Source: Pseudomonadota bacterium
Lineage (GTDB): Bacteria > Pseudomonadota > Alphaproteobacteria > GCA-2731375
Length of the DNA: 54,999 nt
Assembly: GCA_027623205.1 (NCBI GenBank)
Contig: JAQBYC010000002.1
Location: 71,657 to 126,655 of the forward strand
Direction of reading: 5' to 3'
Each line of letters begins with the position of its first letter. The first letter of the stretch is position 1. Under the pieces are notes generated by a model. That model ran no database searches. It saw only the letters and a list, made by a program, of their open reading frames with translations, and had not been told where the DNA came from. This document shows, one piece after another, positions 32,947-43,560 of this stretch. The position numbers and the translations under genes are program-made.

Positions 32947-35529
32947 ATGGCGCGTTACAATGCCAAAACAACCGAGGCGAAATGGCAGGCGGCCTGGACG
33001 GCTGCCATGACCTTTCAGGCGGTGGAAGATCCGGATAAGCCAAAATACTATGTCCTGGAGATGTTTCCCTATCCCTCGGGACGCATTCATATGGGTCATG
33101 TGCGCAATTATGCCATGGGCGATGTGGTGGCACGCTATAAACGGGCCCGTGGGTTCAATGTCCTGCATCCCATGGGCTGGGATGCCTTCGGGTTGCCGGC
33201 CGAGAATGCGGCCCTGGAAAAACGGGTCCACCCCGCCAAATGGACCTACGAAAACATCGCCAATATGCGCCGGCAATTGCAAGCCATGGGCCTGTCCCTG
33301 GATTGGTCGCGGGAATTCGCCACCTGTGATGTGGAATATTATCGGCACCAGCAAAAACTGTTTCTGGATTTACTGCACCGCGATTTGGCCTATCGCCGGG
33401 AATCCTGGGTCAATTGGGACCCCGCCGAGCAGACCGTCCTGGCCAACGAGCAGGTGATCGACGGCCGCGGCTGGCGCTCCGGCGAACCGGTGGAACGGCG
33501 GCAATTGTCGCAATGGTTCTTCCGCATTACCGCGTTTCAGGACGAGTTGCTTGACGCCCTGGGCGCGCTCAACCGCTGGCCGGACAAAGTCCGTCTCATG
33601 CAGGCCAACTGGATCGGCCGATCTGAAGGGGCCAGATTATGTTTTGCCGTGAAACAGCAGGACTGGGAGATCGAGGTTTTTACCACGCGGCCGGATACGA
33701 TCTTTGGCGCTTCTTTTCTGGCCCTGTCGCCGGATCATCCCCAGGCCGCCGCACTGGCGGCGAAGAACCCGGAAATTGCCGCCTTCATCGCCCAGTGCCG
33801 GCGTCAGGGTACCTCGGAAGAGGCGGTTGAAAAGGCCGAGAAGCTGGGATTCGATACCGCTTTACGGGTCCGGCACCCGTTTCTGCCGGAGGTTGAATTG
33901 CCGGTTTATATCGCGAATTTCGTTTTGATCGACTATGGCACGGGCGCCATTTTCGGTTGTCCGGCCCATGATCAGCGGGATTTGGATTTTGCCCGGAAGT
34001 ATCATCTGGCGGTACGGCCCGTTGTGGTTCCGAAAGGCATCGAGCCCAGCGATTTTGTTGTCGATACCGAGGCCTATACAGGGCCCGGACGGCTGGCTAA
34101 TTCCGAATTCCTTGATGGCATGAGCATCGATGATGCCATCGCGGAAGTGGCGCGGCGGGCCGAGGCGGGCAAATTCGGTACCCGGGAGATCATGTATCGC
34201 CTGCGCGACTGGGGTGTATCCCGGCAACGCTATTGGGGTTGCCCCATTCCGGTGGTCCATTGTGGTGACTGCGGCGTGGTGCCCGTGCCCGAGGCGGACC
34301 TGCCCGTCACGCTCCCTGATGACGTGACCTTTGATCGCCCCGGCAACCCGCTTGACCGCCATCCCACCTGGGGCGCCACCGACTGTCCAGCCTGTGGCAA
34401 GGCGGCCCGGCGGGAGACCGATACTTTTGATACTTTTGTTGATTCGTCATGGTATTTCGCCCGGTTTTGCAGCCCGCGGGCGGAACAGCCTCTGGACCGG
34501 GCGGCGGTGGATTACTGGTTGCCGGTGGATCAATATATTGGCGGCGTCGAGCATGCCATTCTGCATTTGCTTTATGCCCGGTTTTTTACCCGCGCCATTG
34601 AAACATGCGGTCATTTGGCGGTCGGTGAACCTTTTTCCGGGTTGTTTACCCAGGGTATGGTTTGCCACGAGACCTATCGGGATGAAGATGGCAACTGGCT
34701 GGAACCGGCGGAGGTGATCCGTAATGCCGCCGGCCAGCTTAGCCGCATCGACAATGACGCGGCGGTGACGGCGGGCCGGTCTGAAAAGATGTCAAAATCC
34801 CGCAAGAACGTCATTGATCCAGAGGATATCATTGAACGTTACGGCGCCGATACCGCCCGCTGGTTCATGCTGTCCGATAGCCCGCCGGAGCGGGACTTGG
34901 AATGGACCGACGGCGGTATTGAAGGCGCGTGGCGGTTTACCGGCAGGATCTGGCGCATCATAGAGGAGGCAGCCGCGACTTTGCCGCCGCCCGGATTGGC
35001 CGTGCCGGAAAATTTCAGCGACCCAGCCATGACCCTGCGCCGTATGACCCATCGGGCCATTGCGGCTGTCACGGATGGTATTGAACGGTTTCAGTTTAAT
35101 GTGTCCGTGGCCCGGTTGTATGAATTGGCCAATGCGTTGGGGTCTTTCCAGGTTGCGGGCGGGTCGGACGGCGGGGCAGCGGATCAACGCTGGGCCCAGC
35201 GGGAAGCGATCGAAAGCCTCGTGGTCATGATCGGGCCCATGATGCCCCATCTGGCGGAGGAGGCCTGGCAGGCCCTGGGGCAATCTGGGTTATTGGCGGA
35301 TGCGCCTTGGCCTATTGTTGATGCCAGCCTGTTATTTGAAGACACCGTTACCATAGCGGTGCAGTTGAACGGAAAAGTACGCGCCACATTGGAAATCCAG
35401 CGCGGTCTTTCCGAGGGCGAGGTGCGGGAAGCGGCGCTGGCATTGGACAAGATCAGAACGGCGGTGGCGGATAAAGCGATCCGCCGGGTGATCGTCGTGC
35501 CCAATAGAATAGTCAATGTTGTTGTTTGA
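32947..35529 (+). CDS. leuS: Leucyl-tRNA synthetase
   Basis: An 860-residue class I aminoacyl-tRNA synthetase. The HIGH motif is [15 protein letters not shown] (HMGH at residues 48-51), and the KMSKS motif is exactly KMSKS at 614-618. The editing domain lies about 220-420, with the hallmark [46 protein letters not shown] is in the anticodon-binding region and [13 protein letters not shown] near the end is family-conserved. It charges tRNA-Leu with leucine. The ATG at 32947 is preferred to that at 32938, because GGGGAG lies ten bases upstream of the former and one base from the latter. The 3' end overlaps lptE by 14 bases, so the two are translationally coupled. Confidence 0.98.
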   Translation: MARYNAKTTEAKWQAAWTAAMTFQAVEDPDKPKYYVLEMFPYPSGRIHMGHVRNYAMGDVVARYKRARGFNVLHPMGWDAFGLPAENAALEKRVHPAKWTYENIANMRRQLQAMGLSLDWSREFATCDVEYYRHQQKLFLDLLHRDLAYRRESWVNWDPAEQTVLANEQVIDGRGWRSGEPVERRQLSQWFFRITAFQDELLDALGALNRWPDKVRLMQANWIGRSEGARLCFAVKQQDWEIEVFTTRPDTIFGASFLALSPDHPQAAALAAKNPEIAAFIAQCRRQGTSEEAVEKAEKLGFDTALRVRHPFLPEVELPVYIANFVLIDYGTGAIFGCPAHDQRDLDFARKYHLAVRPVVVPKGIEPSDFVVDTEAYTGPGRLANSEFLDGMSIDDAIAEVARRAEAGKFGTREIMYRLRDWGVSRQRYWGCPIPVVHCGDCGVVPVPEADLPVTLPDDVTFDRPGNPLDRHPTWGATDCPACGKAARRETDTFDTFVDSSWYFARFCSPRAEQPLDRAAVDYWLPVDQYIGGVEHAILHLLYARFFTRAIETCGHLAVGEPFSGLFTQGMVCHETYRDEDGNWLEPAEVIRNAAGQLSRIDNDAAVTAGRSEKMSKSRKNVIDPEDIIERYGADTARWFMLSDSPPERDLEWTDGGIEGAWRFTGRIWRIIEEAAATLPPPGLAVPENFSDPAMTLRRMTHRAIAAVTDGIERFQFNVSVARLYELANALGSFQVAGGSDGGAADQRWAQREAIESLVVMIGPMMPHLAEEAWQALGQSGLLADAPWPIVDASLLFEDTVTIAVQLNGKVRATLEIQRGLSEGEVREAALALDKIRTAVADKAIRRVIVVPNRIVNVVV

Positions 35530-36073
35530 GTACCTCAGCCGGCGATATTTCGCACAGGCGCTGATAGCTGCTGTCCTGGTAGGCGGTTTGTCCGGTTGCG
35601 GCTTTCAGGCGATGTATGGGTCCCGTGTCGGGCCGGCGAGGAATGCCGCCGCCAATACCGGTGATGTCGTAAGCGACATGGCATATGTGGATGTCGCCCC
35701 AATAGCCGACCGTGTTGGACAATTGGTGCGCAATCGGCTGCTGGATCTGCTGCATCCTGACGGTATGGCGGATGTGCCGGTGTTTCGCTTGACTGCTGTA
35801 TTAAGCGAGGCGCGGGAAGGGCTGGCAATTCAGCAGGATGATAGTACGACCCGCTATAATTTACGCCTAACTGCCAAATTTCGGTTGATCGACAGCCGCG
35901 ATGGCGCCGAGTTGTTGAACCTCACCACGCGGGCCATAGCAGCCTATAATGTTGTGCAATCGGACTACGCCAATCTGATTAGTGAAAAAGATGCCCGCAA
36001 ACGCGCGGCGCTCAGTGTGGCCGAAGGGATTCAAGACCGGATCGCGGTCTATTTTTCCCGCCGGCGAGAGTAA
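35516..36073 (+). CDS. lptE: LPS assembly lipoprotein LptE
   Basis: A 185-residue outer-membrane lipoprotein. The lipobox is LSGC, with Cys28, preceded by the hydrophobic [20 protein letters not shown]. The mature part carries [35 protein letters not shown] and the later [17 protein letters not shown], fitting the LptE fold (plug of the LptD barrel). It helps deliver LPS to the outer surface. Low sequence identity is normal for this family; assignment rests on lipobox, size and position between leuS and holA, the fixed alphaproteobacterial order. It overlaps leuS by 14 bases and precedes holA by 17 bases, so leuS-lptE-holA is one operon. Confidence 0.88.
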   Translation: MLLFEYLSRRYFAQALIAAVLVGGLSGCGFQAMYGSRVGPARNAAANTGDVVSDMAYVDVAPIADRVGQLVRNRLLDLLHPDGMADVPVFRLTAVLSEAREGLAIQQDDSTTRYNLRLTAKFRLIDSRDGAELLNLTTRAIAAYNVVQSDYANLISEKDARKRAALSVAEGIQDRIAVYFSRRRE

Positions 36074-36090
36074 AGGGCTCGGGAGTTCTC

Positions 36091-37137
36091 GTGGTCAAGG
36101 TAGCGAACCGCAGTATTGAAGCTTTTCTGGGTGCGCCCGGCGCCGGGATCGTCGCCGTTTTAGTTTATGGTGAGGACAATGGCTTGGTTCGCGAACGCGC
36201 GGCTCGCCTGGCCGCCGCGGTGGTGGATGATGCCAATGATCCGTTTCGGGTCGCCGAAGTGACGGCCGCCATGCTGAAGGAGGCGCCGACCCGTATTTTC
36301 GATGAAATGGCCGCGCTATCCTTGACCGGGGGGCGGCGCCTGGTTCGCCTCGGCGGTGCGGTTAATGGCAACTGCGCAGCGATCCAGGCGGTCTTGGACG
36401 ACCCTGCAATTTCTGCCACGGATAGTTTTCTGCTGGTGGAGGCGGGGACTTTGGCGCCCCGCGATAGTTTGCGAAAACTGTTCGAAACCAGCACCCGCGC
36501 CGCAGCAATTGCCTGCTATTTGGATGATGGCCGGGCTCTGGAGGCGCTGATCGTGGAAATCATGGGTCACCGGGGCTTGCAAGTAGAGCCTTCGGCGATG
36601 GCCTATTTATGCAGTCATTTGGGCACGGACCGCCAGATTACCCGTTCGGAACTTGAAAAACTCGCATTGTACAAGGGTCAAAACGGCGGTGCGGTCAGTC
36701 TGAACGATGCCGAAGCCAATGTGGGGGATGGCGCCCCGATGGCGCGGGACGATGTCGCCCTGGCAACCGCAAGCGGCGACCAGGCGGGCCTGGACCGGGC
36801 GCTCATGAAATGCCGCGCCGCCGGCGAGTCACCGATTGCAATTCTGCGTGCCGTGTTCCGGCATCTAGAGCGATTACACTTGTTGTCCCTGAAAGCGGCA
36901 AGTGGCGGCGATCTTGGACATTTGATCAAATCGCACCGGCCGCCCATTTTTTTCAAGCACCAACCCCTGGTGCGGAGGCAATTGCAGGATTGGCGCCCAC
37001 GGCGGCTGGCCCAAGCCCTGGCTATTCTGATCGAGGCCGAATTGGATTGCAAAACCACTGGCGTACCCGCGGATGCGATTTGTGGCCGGGCGCTGATCCG
37101 CATTGCCAATGCAGCCCGGCCACGGTCCGGCAGATAG
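36091..37137 (+). CDS. holA: DNA polymerase III subunit delta
   Basis: A 348-residue delta subunit of the clamp loader. The N-terminal AAA+-like domain starts with VLVYGEDNGLVRERAARLA and lacks a Walker A loop, as expected for HolA. LTGGRRLVRLGG, DSFLLVEAGTLAPRDSLRKLFE, and the helical C-terminal domain with SELEKLALYKG and FRHLERLHLLSLKAASG are typical. Delta opens the beta clamp within the clamp-loader complex. The start is GTG, with GGGAG five to six bases upstream. It ends the leuS-lptE-holA operon. The 137 bases after it, up to the convergent parB stop codon, hold no gene and no clear terminator. Confidence 0.94.
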   Translation: MVKVANRSIEAFLGAPGAGIVAVLVYGEDNGLVRERAARLAAAVVDDANDPFRVAEVTAAMLKEAPTRIFDEMAALSLTGGRRLVRLGGAVNGNCAAIQAVLDDPAISATDSFLLVEAGTLAPRDSLRKLFETSTRAAAIACYLDDGRALEALIVEIMGHRGLQVEPSAMAYLCSHLGTDRQITRSELEKLALYKGQNGGAVSLNDAEANVGDGAPMARDDVALATASGDQAGLDRALMKCRAAGESPIAILRAVFRHLERLHLLSLKAASGGDLGHLIKSHRPPIFFKHQPLVRRQLQDWRPRRLAQALAILIEAELDCKTTGVPADAICGRALIRIANAARPRSGR

Positions 37138-37274
37138 GCTATTTTCCGGATCGACCGCGCTACGCCTTATCCGGCTTTTCAATACTTATACACCCATAAG
37201 TCGCATGAATTCAGGAATCAGTGCGGTTTAGGGGAATTGTCGATGCCTTGACCTGTCGTAAACCCGAAGCGTTG

Positions 37275-38156
37275 TCAGGACGACAACTGTTGGCTTAAAC
37301 GTTTGAGGATTTCGTCGAACTGATCCAGCGAGGTGAAGGTTATGCGAACTTCACCGCGCTCTCCCTGATGGCTGATTCTTACCGCCAGGCCTAGTTTTTC
37401 CGATAATTGTTTTTCCATGGCGCGGGTGTTTTCATCCCGCCCAGAGGCCGAGGGCGCCACTGCCGCCGTTGCTTTTTGCGGTTTTCTGACTAAAACCTCG
37501 GTCTGCCGTACATTCAGGCCTTTGCGCAGAACGGTTTGCGCCAGGGCTACCGGGTCAGCAGCCGCTAACAGGGCCCGGCCATGGCCGGCGGACAGACTGC
37601 CGTCCTGCAGCAAGGCTTTTACCGCATCGGGCAAACCTAACAGGCGCAAAAGATTGGCCACATGACTGCGGCTCTTGCCAACGGTGCGGGCCAGGTCTTC
37701 CTGTGTATTGGCGAACTCGTCCATCAGGCGGCGGTAGCCTTCGGCCTCTTCCAGCGGGGTTAGATCCTGCCGCTGCACATTTTCGATCAGAGCCACTTCC
37801 AAGGTCTGATTATCGTCCAGCTCTTTGACAATAACCGGAACTTCATACAATTGCGCGGCTTGTGCGGCGCGCCAGCGGCGTTCACCGGCAACGATTTCAA
37901 AACTGCTGTTATCGTCACCCATACGGCGCACCAGGATCGGCATCAGAATGCCTTTTTCCCGGATTGATTCGGTCAGAGCCTGCAATTCTTCGGAATCGAA
38001 ATAATGCCGCGGCTGATAGCGGTTCGGCTTCAGGCTTTCGATGGGTACCGTCCGGCCTACCCGCAAGCGGTCCAACGCCGGCTGGTCATCGGGATCCTCC
38101 GCCAGCAGGGCCGAAAGGCCACGGCCAAGACCCTTGCGTGGTTGCTCCTCACTCAT
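37275..38156 (-). CDS. parB: Chromosome-partitioning protein ParB
   Basis: A 293-residue ParB. The N-terminal CTPase/ParB-Srx domain carries PIESLKPNRYQPRHYFDSE, the GERRWRAAQ box (91-99) and ENVQRQDLTPLEEA (125-138). The central helix-turn-helix (about 150-175, TQEDLARTVGKSRSHVANLL) reads parS sequences, and the C-terminal part forms the dimer. ParB loads at parS, spreads as a CTP-dependent clamp, and works with ParA to move the origin. Its ATG overlaps the parA stop codon (ATGA, 4 bases). Two perfect parS sites lie within 3.5 kb, near rsmG and mnmG. Confidence 0.97.
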   Translation of the reverse strand: MSEEQPRKGLGRGLSALLAEDPDDQPALDRLRVGRTVPIESLKPNRYQPRHYFDSEELQALTESIREKGILMPILVRRMGDDNSSFEIVAGERRWRAAQAAQLYEVPVIVKELDDNQTLEVALIENVQRQDLTPLEEAEGYRRLMDEFANTQEDLARTVGKSRSHVANLLRLLGLPDAVKALLQDGSLSAGHGRALLAAADPVALAQTVLRKGLNVRQTEVLVRKPQKATAAVAPSASGRDENTRAMEKQLSEKLGLAVRISHQGERGEVRITFTSLDQFDEILKRLSQQLSS

Positions 38157-39022
38157 GCTGCCGCTGCTAGGCGCTCGCGCCGCAGCATTTCGCTGGCCAA
38201 CTGCATATAGGCCAGACTGCCTGCGCATTTGTGATCGTACAACAAGGCGGGTTTGCCATGGGACGGCGCCTCAGACACGCGAACGTTGCGTGGGATAATA
38301 GTTTTATAAACCTTGTCGCCCAGAAAACCACGGACATCCTGGGCCACTTGATCAGAGAGATTATTGCGCTTGTCATACATGGTCAAGACGACACCCAGAA
38401 TTTCCAATTCCGCGTTGAAACTCGTGCGGATCCGATCGATGGTTTTGATCAGCATGGATAGGCCTTCCAAAGCGAAGAACTCGCATTGCAGGGGCACCAC
38501 CACCGACTTTGCCGCGACCAAGGCATTGACCGTCAACAAATTCAGGGATGGCGGACTGTCGATCAAGACGTAATCCAGATTCTCCTCTCCGGCGGCCAGA
38601 GCCTCGCGGAGACGATAGGCCCGGCGCGGCATATCAATCAATTCCAGTTCGGCCCCGGTCAGATCAACGGTCGAGGGAATGATACTCAAGCCGGGAACGG
38701 AAGTTGCTACCCGGGCCTGTGCCGCGGTCGCCTCTCCCATCAGGACATCGTACGAGCTGACGTGCCGGTTGGCGCGATCGATGCCCAGGCCGGTACTGGC
38801 ATTGCCCTGGGGGTCGAGGTCCACCAGGAGCACCCGACGGCCGATCGCGGCCAGGCCGGTTCCTAGATTTATGGCCGTGGTGGTTTTGCCCACGCCGCCC
38901 TTTTGATTGGCGATGGCGATGATATGCGGTGGCCGTTTGGTTCCGCCCTCGCGCGCCGCTTCAGCAGCAACCGGGACAGCCATAGGGGCGCCTTGATTCT
39001 TGGATCGTGGAAAATCAGACAT
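38153..39022 (-). CDS. parA: Chromosome-partitioning ATPase ParA
   Basis: A 289-residue deviant-Walker ParA/Soj ATPase. The P-loop KGGVGKTTTAINLG (residues 41-54) has the signature Lys before GGVGKT. Further conserved segments are VLLVDLDPQGNASTGLG, DYVLIDSPPSLNLLTVNAL and VLTMYDKRNNLSDQVAQDVR. ATP-bound ParA on the nucleoid is depleted by ParB-parS to drive origin segregation. A 30-residue N-terminal tail precedes the ATPase fold. The start at 39022 has GGAG about seven bases upstream. It overlaps the end of rsmG by eight bases. The rsmG-parA-parB order is standard. Confidence 0.97.
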   Translation of the reverse strand: MSDFPRSKNQGAPMAVPVAAEAAREGGTKRPPHIIAIANQKGGVGKTTTAINLGTGLAAIGRRVLLVDLDPQGNASTGLGIDRANRHVSSYDVLMGEATAAQARVATSVPGLSIIPSTVDLTGAELELIDMPRRAYRLREALAAGEENLDYVLIDSPPSLNLLTVNALVAAKSVVVPLQCEFFALEGLSMLIKTIDRIRTSFNAELEILGVVLTMYDKRNNLSDQVAQDVRGFLGDKVYKTIIPRNVRVSEAPSHGKPALLYDHKCAGSLAYMQLASEMLRRERLAAAA

Positions 39023-39641
39023 GGCTTATCTCCGTTAGTTGCAAAATTGAGCCCGATTCATCCGTGACACTTGGGAAGCGTCGGGCTGTCATTTTCCAAT
39101 ATTTTGTGGCGTCGGTCAATTCGGCATCTATATCTTGTCCTTTCAGCAGGAGTATCTGTCCACCAGGGGCCAGATGCCCAGATGCCAGAAGCAGCAGCCG
39201 CGGCAACGGCGCCAGAGCCCGGGCGGAAATGGTTTGAGCGGCCTGAGGGGGTAACGCCTCGATTCTTTCATTATGCACAGTCACTTCGACGCCGGTGACC
39301 CGCGCGGCTTCACGCAGGAAGGTGCATTTTCGACCATCGCTTTCGACCAGATGAACATCCCTGACTCCGGCGATTGCCAAAACCAGGCCGGGAAAGCCAG
39401 CCCCGCTGCCCAAGTCCAACCAGGGTGTTACCACCCCATTGATCTCATCAAGTTTACAAAATTTGCAGAGTTGGATCGAATCGAGCATATGGCGCCGCCA
39501 AAGATCATCCAGACTCCGTCGGCTAACCAAATTTATCCGCTGGTTCCATTTACGCAACAGAGCGGCGTAGATTTCAAGACGCCCCAATGTTTCACGTGAA
39601 ACATTGGCGGCCTTGCTAAATTCCGCTGGGGCCATTGCCAT
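39015..39641 (-). CDS. rsmG: 16S rRNA (guanine527-N7)-methyltransferase RsmG
   Basis: A 208-residue SAM-dependent methyltransferase that makes m7G527 in 16S rRNA. The SAM-binding motif is WLDLGSGAGFPGLVLAI, the N-terminal part reads YAALLRKWNQRINLVSRRSL, and RHMLDSIQL carries the conserved His-Asp-Ser. The start at 39641 has AGGGG four bases upstream; a frame to 39707 overlaps mnmG and is rejected. The gene is 31 bases after mnmG. A perfect parS site (39588-39603) lies within its first 20 codons and is translated as NVSRET, so the peptide sequence and the binding site are both constrained. Confidence 0.95.
   Translation of the reverse strand: MAMAPAEFSKAANVSRETLGRLEIYAALLRKWNQRINLVSRRSLDDLWRRHMLDSIQLCKFCKLDEINGVVTPWLDLGSGAGFPGLVLAIAGVRDVHLVESDGRKCTFLREAARVTGVEVTVHNERIEALPPQAAQTISARALAPLPRLLLLASGHLAPGGQILLLKGQDIDAELTDATKYWKMTARRFPSVTDESGSILQLTEISHV
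39588..39603. other. parS: parS centromere-like site 1 (inside rsmG)
   Basis: TGTTTCACGTGAAACA is the consensus 16-bp parS palindrome with no mismatch. The palindrome extends to 24 bp (39584-39607). It lies inside the 5' coding part of rsmG, 0.6 kb from the start of parA, where ParB can load. Confidence 0.95.
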
Positions 39642-39672
39642 AGGCCCCTGCCTGTTGCCTTGACCTGGTCCT

Positions 39673-41538
39673 CTAGGCAACGGCACGCCGTTTACCCCGG
39701 CGCACATGGGCCAGCAAAATAGTCAAAGCCGCCGGCGTAATACCTGGTATTCTGCCGGCAGCCCCCAGAGTTGCCGGTCCGTGAGTTTTCAACTTTTCTC
39801 GAACTTCATTGGAAAAACCCTGCACACGGTCATAATCAAAATCCCTGGGCAATTCCAGCGCCTCATCCCGACGGTAGGCTTCGATATCCGCTTGTTGCCG
39901 GCCCAAATAACCAGCATAGTGGGCCTCGATCTCCAACTGTGCGGCAACGGTTTCAGATACACGTGACAATTCCGGCCAAAGCGCGGCCAAAGACTTCATA
40001 TTCACCTCTTTGTAGGCAAGCAACTCCATGCCCGTCCGGCGACGGCCATCGGAATTTACCGGAACACCTTTCGCACTTGCTTCGTGTGGCGTCACCCGAT
40101 GGCTTTCCAAGAACTGCCGCGCATCATCAAGCGCCGCCAACTTGATCTTGAAGGCAGCGGCCCGCGGCGCCTCGACGCAGCCCACGGACAAGCCCAAGGG
40201 AGTCAATCGCTGATCTGCGTTGTCCGAGCGCAGCAGCAAACGATATTCCGCGCGGGAGGTGAACATCCGGTAGGGTTCCTGCGTACCCCGGGTAACCAGA
40301 TCGTCGATCATCACACCGATATAACCATCGGCACGGTCCAACAGCAACGGCGCACCACCTCCCGCTGCAAGGGCGGCATTCAACCCGGCCATCAAACCCT
40401 GCGCCGCCGCCTCTTCGTATCCGGTCGTCCCGTTAATCTGTCCGGCCAGATACAAACCGGGCAACCGCCGGGACTCCAAACTTGGCCACAGCTCCCGCGG
40501 ATCGACAAAATCATATTCAATGGCATAACCGGGCCGGATCATGCGCGCCTGTTCCAAACCCGGGATGAGCTGCAAAAAAGCCGATTGGACATCCTCTGGC
40601 AGCGAGGTGGAAATGCCGTTGGGATAAACAGTGTGATCGTCCAGGCCTTCTGGTTCCAAAAAGATTTGATGCCGGCCACGATCCGCAAACCGCACTACCT
40701 TGTCTTCAATGGAGGGACAATACCGCGGTCCCGTGCCCTCAATCTGCCCCGAATAAATCGGCGCCCGATCCAGGTTGGCGCGGATCAGATCATGCGCCGC
40801 GACCGTCGTTCCGGTAATATGGCAATCAACCTGAGGATTCGTAATCGCTTTCGTCAGAGTGGAAAACGCTTCCGGTACGGCATCGCCGCACTGCCGTTCC
40901 AATTGCGACCAGCCAATCGTCCGTCCATCCAATCGTGGTGGTGTCCCGGTCTTGAGACGCCCCATGCGCAAATCAAGGTCATATAACCGCGCCGATAGGC
41001 CAACGGCCGGCGCCTCGCCAATGCGGCCAGCCGGCCAGTTTTTCTCACCAATATGAATCCGGCCGCGTAAGAATGTGCCCGTGGTAACAACCACGCGCCC
41101 GCCGATGACAGCCTCGCCATCGGCAAGTATTACGCCCTCCACGGCGCCATCCCGAACCAGCATGTCCTCTACCGCACCGGCCTGAATGCGCAGATTTCCG
41201 ATCTCGGACAAGGCTTGCTGCATGGCCAACCGATACAGGGCGCGGTCGGCCTGGGCCCGCAGGCCACGCACAGCCGGCCCCTTGCTGCGATTAAGCAGGC
41301 GGAACTGAATGCCGCCCGCATCCGCGACCCGACCCATCAGGCCATCCAAGGCATCCACCTCCCGCACCAAGTGGCCTTTACCCAAGCCGCCAATCGCTGG
41401 ATTGCATGACATCTCGCCAATAGTATCCAGACGGTGAGTCAGCAACAGGGTTCGCGCGCCAACCCGTGCGGCGGCGGCCGCCGCTTCGCAGCCCGCGTGG
41501 CCCCCACCGACCACAATGACGTCATAGTTTTTCATCAT
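39673..41538 (-). CDS. mnmG: tRNA uridine-5-carboxymethylaminomethyl modification protein MnmG
   Basis: A 621-residue FAD-dependent tRNA-modifying protein (GidA). The dinucleotide loop [20 protein letters not shown] is at residues 6-25. Later segments are GMEIR-like [44 protein letters not shown] and the C-terminal [20 protein letters not shown], as in GidA proteins. With MnmE it installs cmnm5 at the wobble uridine of several tRNAs. The start at 41538 is one of two adjacent ATGs; no strong ribosome binding site is visible. The open frame runs further upstream to 41589 over the parS site and is taken as non-coding. The gene is followed by rsmG and parAB. Confidence 0.97.
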   Translation of the reverse strand: MMKNYDVIVVGGGHAGCEAAAAAARVGARTLLLTHRLDTIGEMSCNPAIGGLGKGHLVREVDALDGLMGRVADAGGIQFRLLNRSKGPAVRGLRAQADRALYRLAMQQALSEIGNLRIQAGAVEDMLVRDGAVEGVILADGEAVIGGRVVVTTGTFLRGRIHIGEKNWPAGRIGEAPAVGLSARLYDLDLRMGRLKTGTPPRLDGRTIGWSQLERQCGDAVPEAFSTLTKAITNPQVDCHITGTTVAAHDLIRANLDRAPIYSGQIEGTGPRYCPSIEDKVVRFADRGRHQIFLEPEGLDDHTVYPNGISTSLPEDVQSAFLQLIPGLEQARMIRPGYAIEYDFVDPRELWPSLESRRLPGLYLAGQINGTTGYEEAAAQGLMAGLNAALAAGGGAPLLLDRADGYIGVMIDDLVTRGTQEPYRMFTSRAEYRLLLRSDNADQRLTPLGLSVGCVEAPRAAAFKIKLAALDDARQFLESHRVTPHEASAKGVPVNSDGRRRTGMELLAYKEVNMKSLAALWPELSRVSETVAAQLEIEAHYAGYLGRQQADIEAYRRDEALELPRDFDYDRVQGFSNEVREKLKTHGPATLGAAGRIPGITPAALTILLAHVRRGKRRAVA

Positions 41539-41597
41539 CGGCAAAATAGCCAGACAGGGCCTCAAAGTCAAAATTTCCAAACAAAACAATCTGTCAA

Positions 41598-41613
41598 TGT
41601 TTCACGTGAAACA
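41598..41613. other. parS: parS centromere-like site 2 (mnmE-mnmG gap)
   Basis: A second perfect TGTTTCACGTGAAACA lies in the 96-base gap between mnmE and mnmG, just upstream of mnmG. It is 2.0 kb from site 1. The flanking sequence differs from site 1, so this is not a recent duplication. Confidence 0.95.
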
Positions 41614-41634
41614 TAAAAAACCAGATCGCCTACC

Positions 41635-42957
41635 TTATTTGCCTATACAAAAGTCACTGAACACAACATCTAGAATATCCTCCACATCGACGCGGCCGGT
41701 GATACGCCCCAAATGGCGGGCTGCCAGACGAACATCCTCCGCCACCAGCTCTGCCTCCACCTCCACAAGCCCCCGTCGCAGAGCGTCCCGGCAATCTTCA
41801 AGACCTTGCCGGTGGCGCAACCGCGTCAAGCCCGGCGGCCCGCCGAGCGCCATGCGCGATTTCGCCTCCCATTCAAGGCGCGCCATCAGTTCAACCAATC
41901 CTACGCCGGTCTTGGTTGACAGCGCCAGGCCATGGGCGGGCGCCGCAGCCGCCAGATCGACTTTATTTGCGATCAAAATACCGTCATCCACCGCCAAAGC
42001 CAGAACCTCGACCGGCGGAACCGGAGTCGCGGAACAATCATAAAGCACAAGCTTCAAATCTGCCCGTTCACCCCGCGCCCGAGCCCGGCGAACCCCCTCC
42101 ACCTCAATTTCATCGTCGCTTTCCCGCAGACCCGCCGTATCCGCCAAGACCACGGGATAGCCGCCCAAATTCAAATATACCTCCACGATATCCCGGGTCG
42201 TGCCGGCCTGGCTCGAAACAATAGCGGCCTCCCGTCGCGCCAAAGCGTTCAACAGGCTAGATTTTCCCACATTGGGGGCGCCCAGGATCACCATATGGCA
42301 ACCCTCCCGCAGCCGCTCACCCCGTTGGCCGTCATCCAAATGGACAGACATTTCATCGGCCAAACGTTCAAGAACCGGCTTCTGTCGCGCAAAAAGACCG
42401 TCAGGCAGCTCTTCATCAGGAAAGTCGATTTCCGCCTCCAAATGCGCCAGGGCACCGATAAGATCCGCCCGCCAACCTTCATAAAGGCGTCCCAGGTCCC
42501 CCGCCATCTGCCGCTCGGCCTGCCGCCGCTGCGCTTCCGTCTCCGCGGCGATCAGGTCCGCCAGACCCTCGGCCTGGGTTAAATCCATTTTGCCGTTTTG
42601 AAAGGCCCGCCGGGTAAACTCCCCGGCCTGGGCAAGACGGCAGCCGGGAAATCTCCCCAACGCTTCCAAAAGCGCGGTAATTACCGCCGGACCGCTATGA
42701 CCATGCAACTCAGCCACGTCCTCGCCGGTAAAACTCTCCGGTGCGGGGAACCAGAGCACCAATCCACGATCCAGGGTCTGGCCCCCAACCGGATCGACAA
42801 AAGCCGTCAAATGGGCCCGCCGCGGCAGCGGCAGAGCCCGGCCATTCATGACCGCCGCCAGAACCGCGCCCGCCTGGGCCCCCGATATCCGCAGAACCGC
42901 CACACCGGCCCGCCCCGACGCAGTCGCCAAGGCATAGATGGTATCGCGGGCCGACAT
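41635..42957 (-). CDS. mnmE: tRNA modification GTPase MnmE
   Basis: A 440-residue GTPase. The N-terminal tetrahydrofolate-binding domain (1-120) includes SFTGEDVAELHGHSGPAV and QAGEFTRRAFQNGKMDLTQA. The G domain inserted in the helical part has the P-loop GAPNVGKS (226-233), DTAG (273-276) and NKVD (331-334). The C-terminal FCIGK is the family's conserved CIGK end. With MnmG it makes the cmnm5 wobble modification. Its ATG overlaps the stop codon of the nitroreductase gene by one base (TGATG), so translation may be coupled to that gene. Confidence 0.97.
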   Translation of the reverse strand: MSARDTIYALATASGRAGVAVLRISGAQAGAVLAAVMNGRALPLPRRAHLTAFVDPVGGQTLDRGLVLWFPAPESFTGEDVAELHGHSGPAVITALLEALGRFPGCRLAQAGEFTRRAFQNGKMDLTQAEGLADLIAAETEAQRRQAERQMAGDLGRLYEGWRADLIGALAHLEAEIDFPDEELPDGLFARQKPVLERLADEMSVHLDDGQRGERLREGCHMVILGAPNVGKSSLLNALARREAAIVSSQAGTTRDIVEVYLNLGGYPVVLADTAGLRESDDEIEVEGVRRARARGERADLKLVLYDCSATPVPPVEVLALAVDDGILIANKVDLAAAAPAHGLALSTKTGVGLVELMARLEWEAKSRMALGGPPGLTRLRHRQGLEDCRDALRRGLVEVEAELVAEDVRLAARHLGRITGRVDVEDILDVVFSDFCIGK

Positions 42958-43520
42958 CACCAAATATGCAAATAATCTGCCGGGTTCGGGCGTTTCTTGG
43001 TCGGCGCTACGCTTTTTGCCGTACCAATATGAAGGAAGCCTACCAACACATCCTTGGGGGCCAGACCCAATGATGCCTTGACGTTCTCATCATAACAGGG
43101 CGCCCCGGTCACCCAAATTGCGTCGTAACTCTGGGCATATAACGCGTTCATCAGGTTTTGCACTGCCGCCCCCGTCGCCATCACCTGTTCTATGGGGGGC
43201 ACTTTCGGATGATTTTCCACAATTTCAGACCAAACCGCCAGAACCAGCGGCGCCCGGACGGCCTTACCTCTGGCCTTTTCAATCTCATCAGATCCCGCGT
43301 CGGGCTCCCGCTTCACCAGGGCCGCGGCGAAAATATCGCCCAAATCCCGCCGCCGTCCACCGCGAATACTCAAAAACCGCCAAGGCCGCAACGCACCGTG
43401 GTCCGGTGCCCGCATAGCGGTTTCCAGCAGGCTCAAAACCTCGCCATCACTGGGCGCCGGTTCCGCCAACATACCCGCTGGCGTCGATTGCCGTCCCAAC
43501 AAACATTCCATGGCATCCAT
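42957..43520 (-). CDS. Nitroreductase family protein
   Basis: A 187-residue FMN-dependent nitroreductase-fold protein. The N-terminal MECLLGRQSTPAGMLAEPAP, the FMN-binding AMRAPDHGALRPWRFLSI and the C-terminal GLAPKDVLVGFLHIGTAK match the YdjA-like NfsB/Nfn group. The start at 43520 is preferred since GGGGAG lies eight bases upstream. It should use NAD(P)H to reduce nitro compounds or quinones in the cytoplasm; natural substrate is unknown. Its stop codon overlaps the mnmE start by one base. The gene and those at 43.5-47.5 kb are not part of the usual rho-mnmE arrangement. Confidence 0.85.
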   Translation of the reverse strand: MDAMECLLGRQSTPAGMLAEPAPSDGEVLSLLETAMRAPDHGALRPWRFLSIRGGRRRDLGDIFAAALVKREPDAGSDEIEKARGKAVRAPLVLAVWSEIVENHPKVPPIEQVMATGAAVQNLMNALYAQSYDAIWVTGAPCYDENVKASLGLAPKDVLVGFLHIGTAKSVAPTKKRPNPADYLHIW

Positions 43521-43560
43521 CGGCCAAACTCCCCTATCCAGCAGCACCGATACCGGCCGC

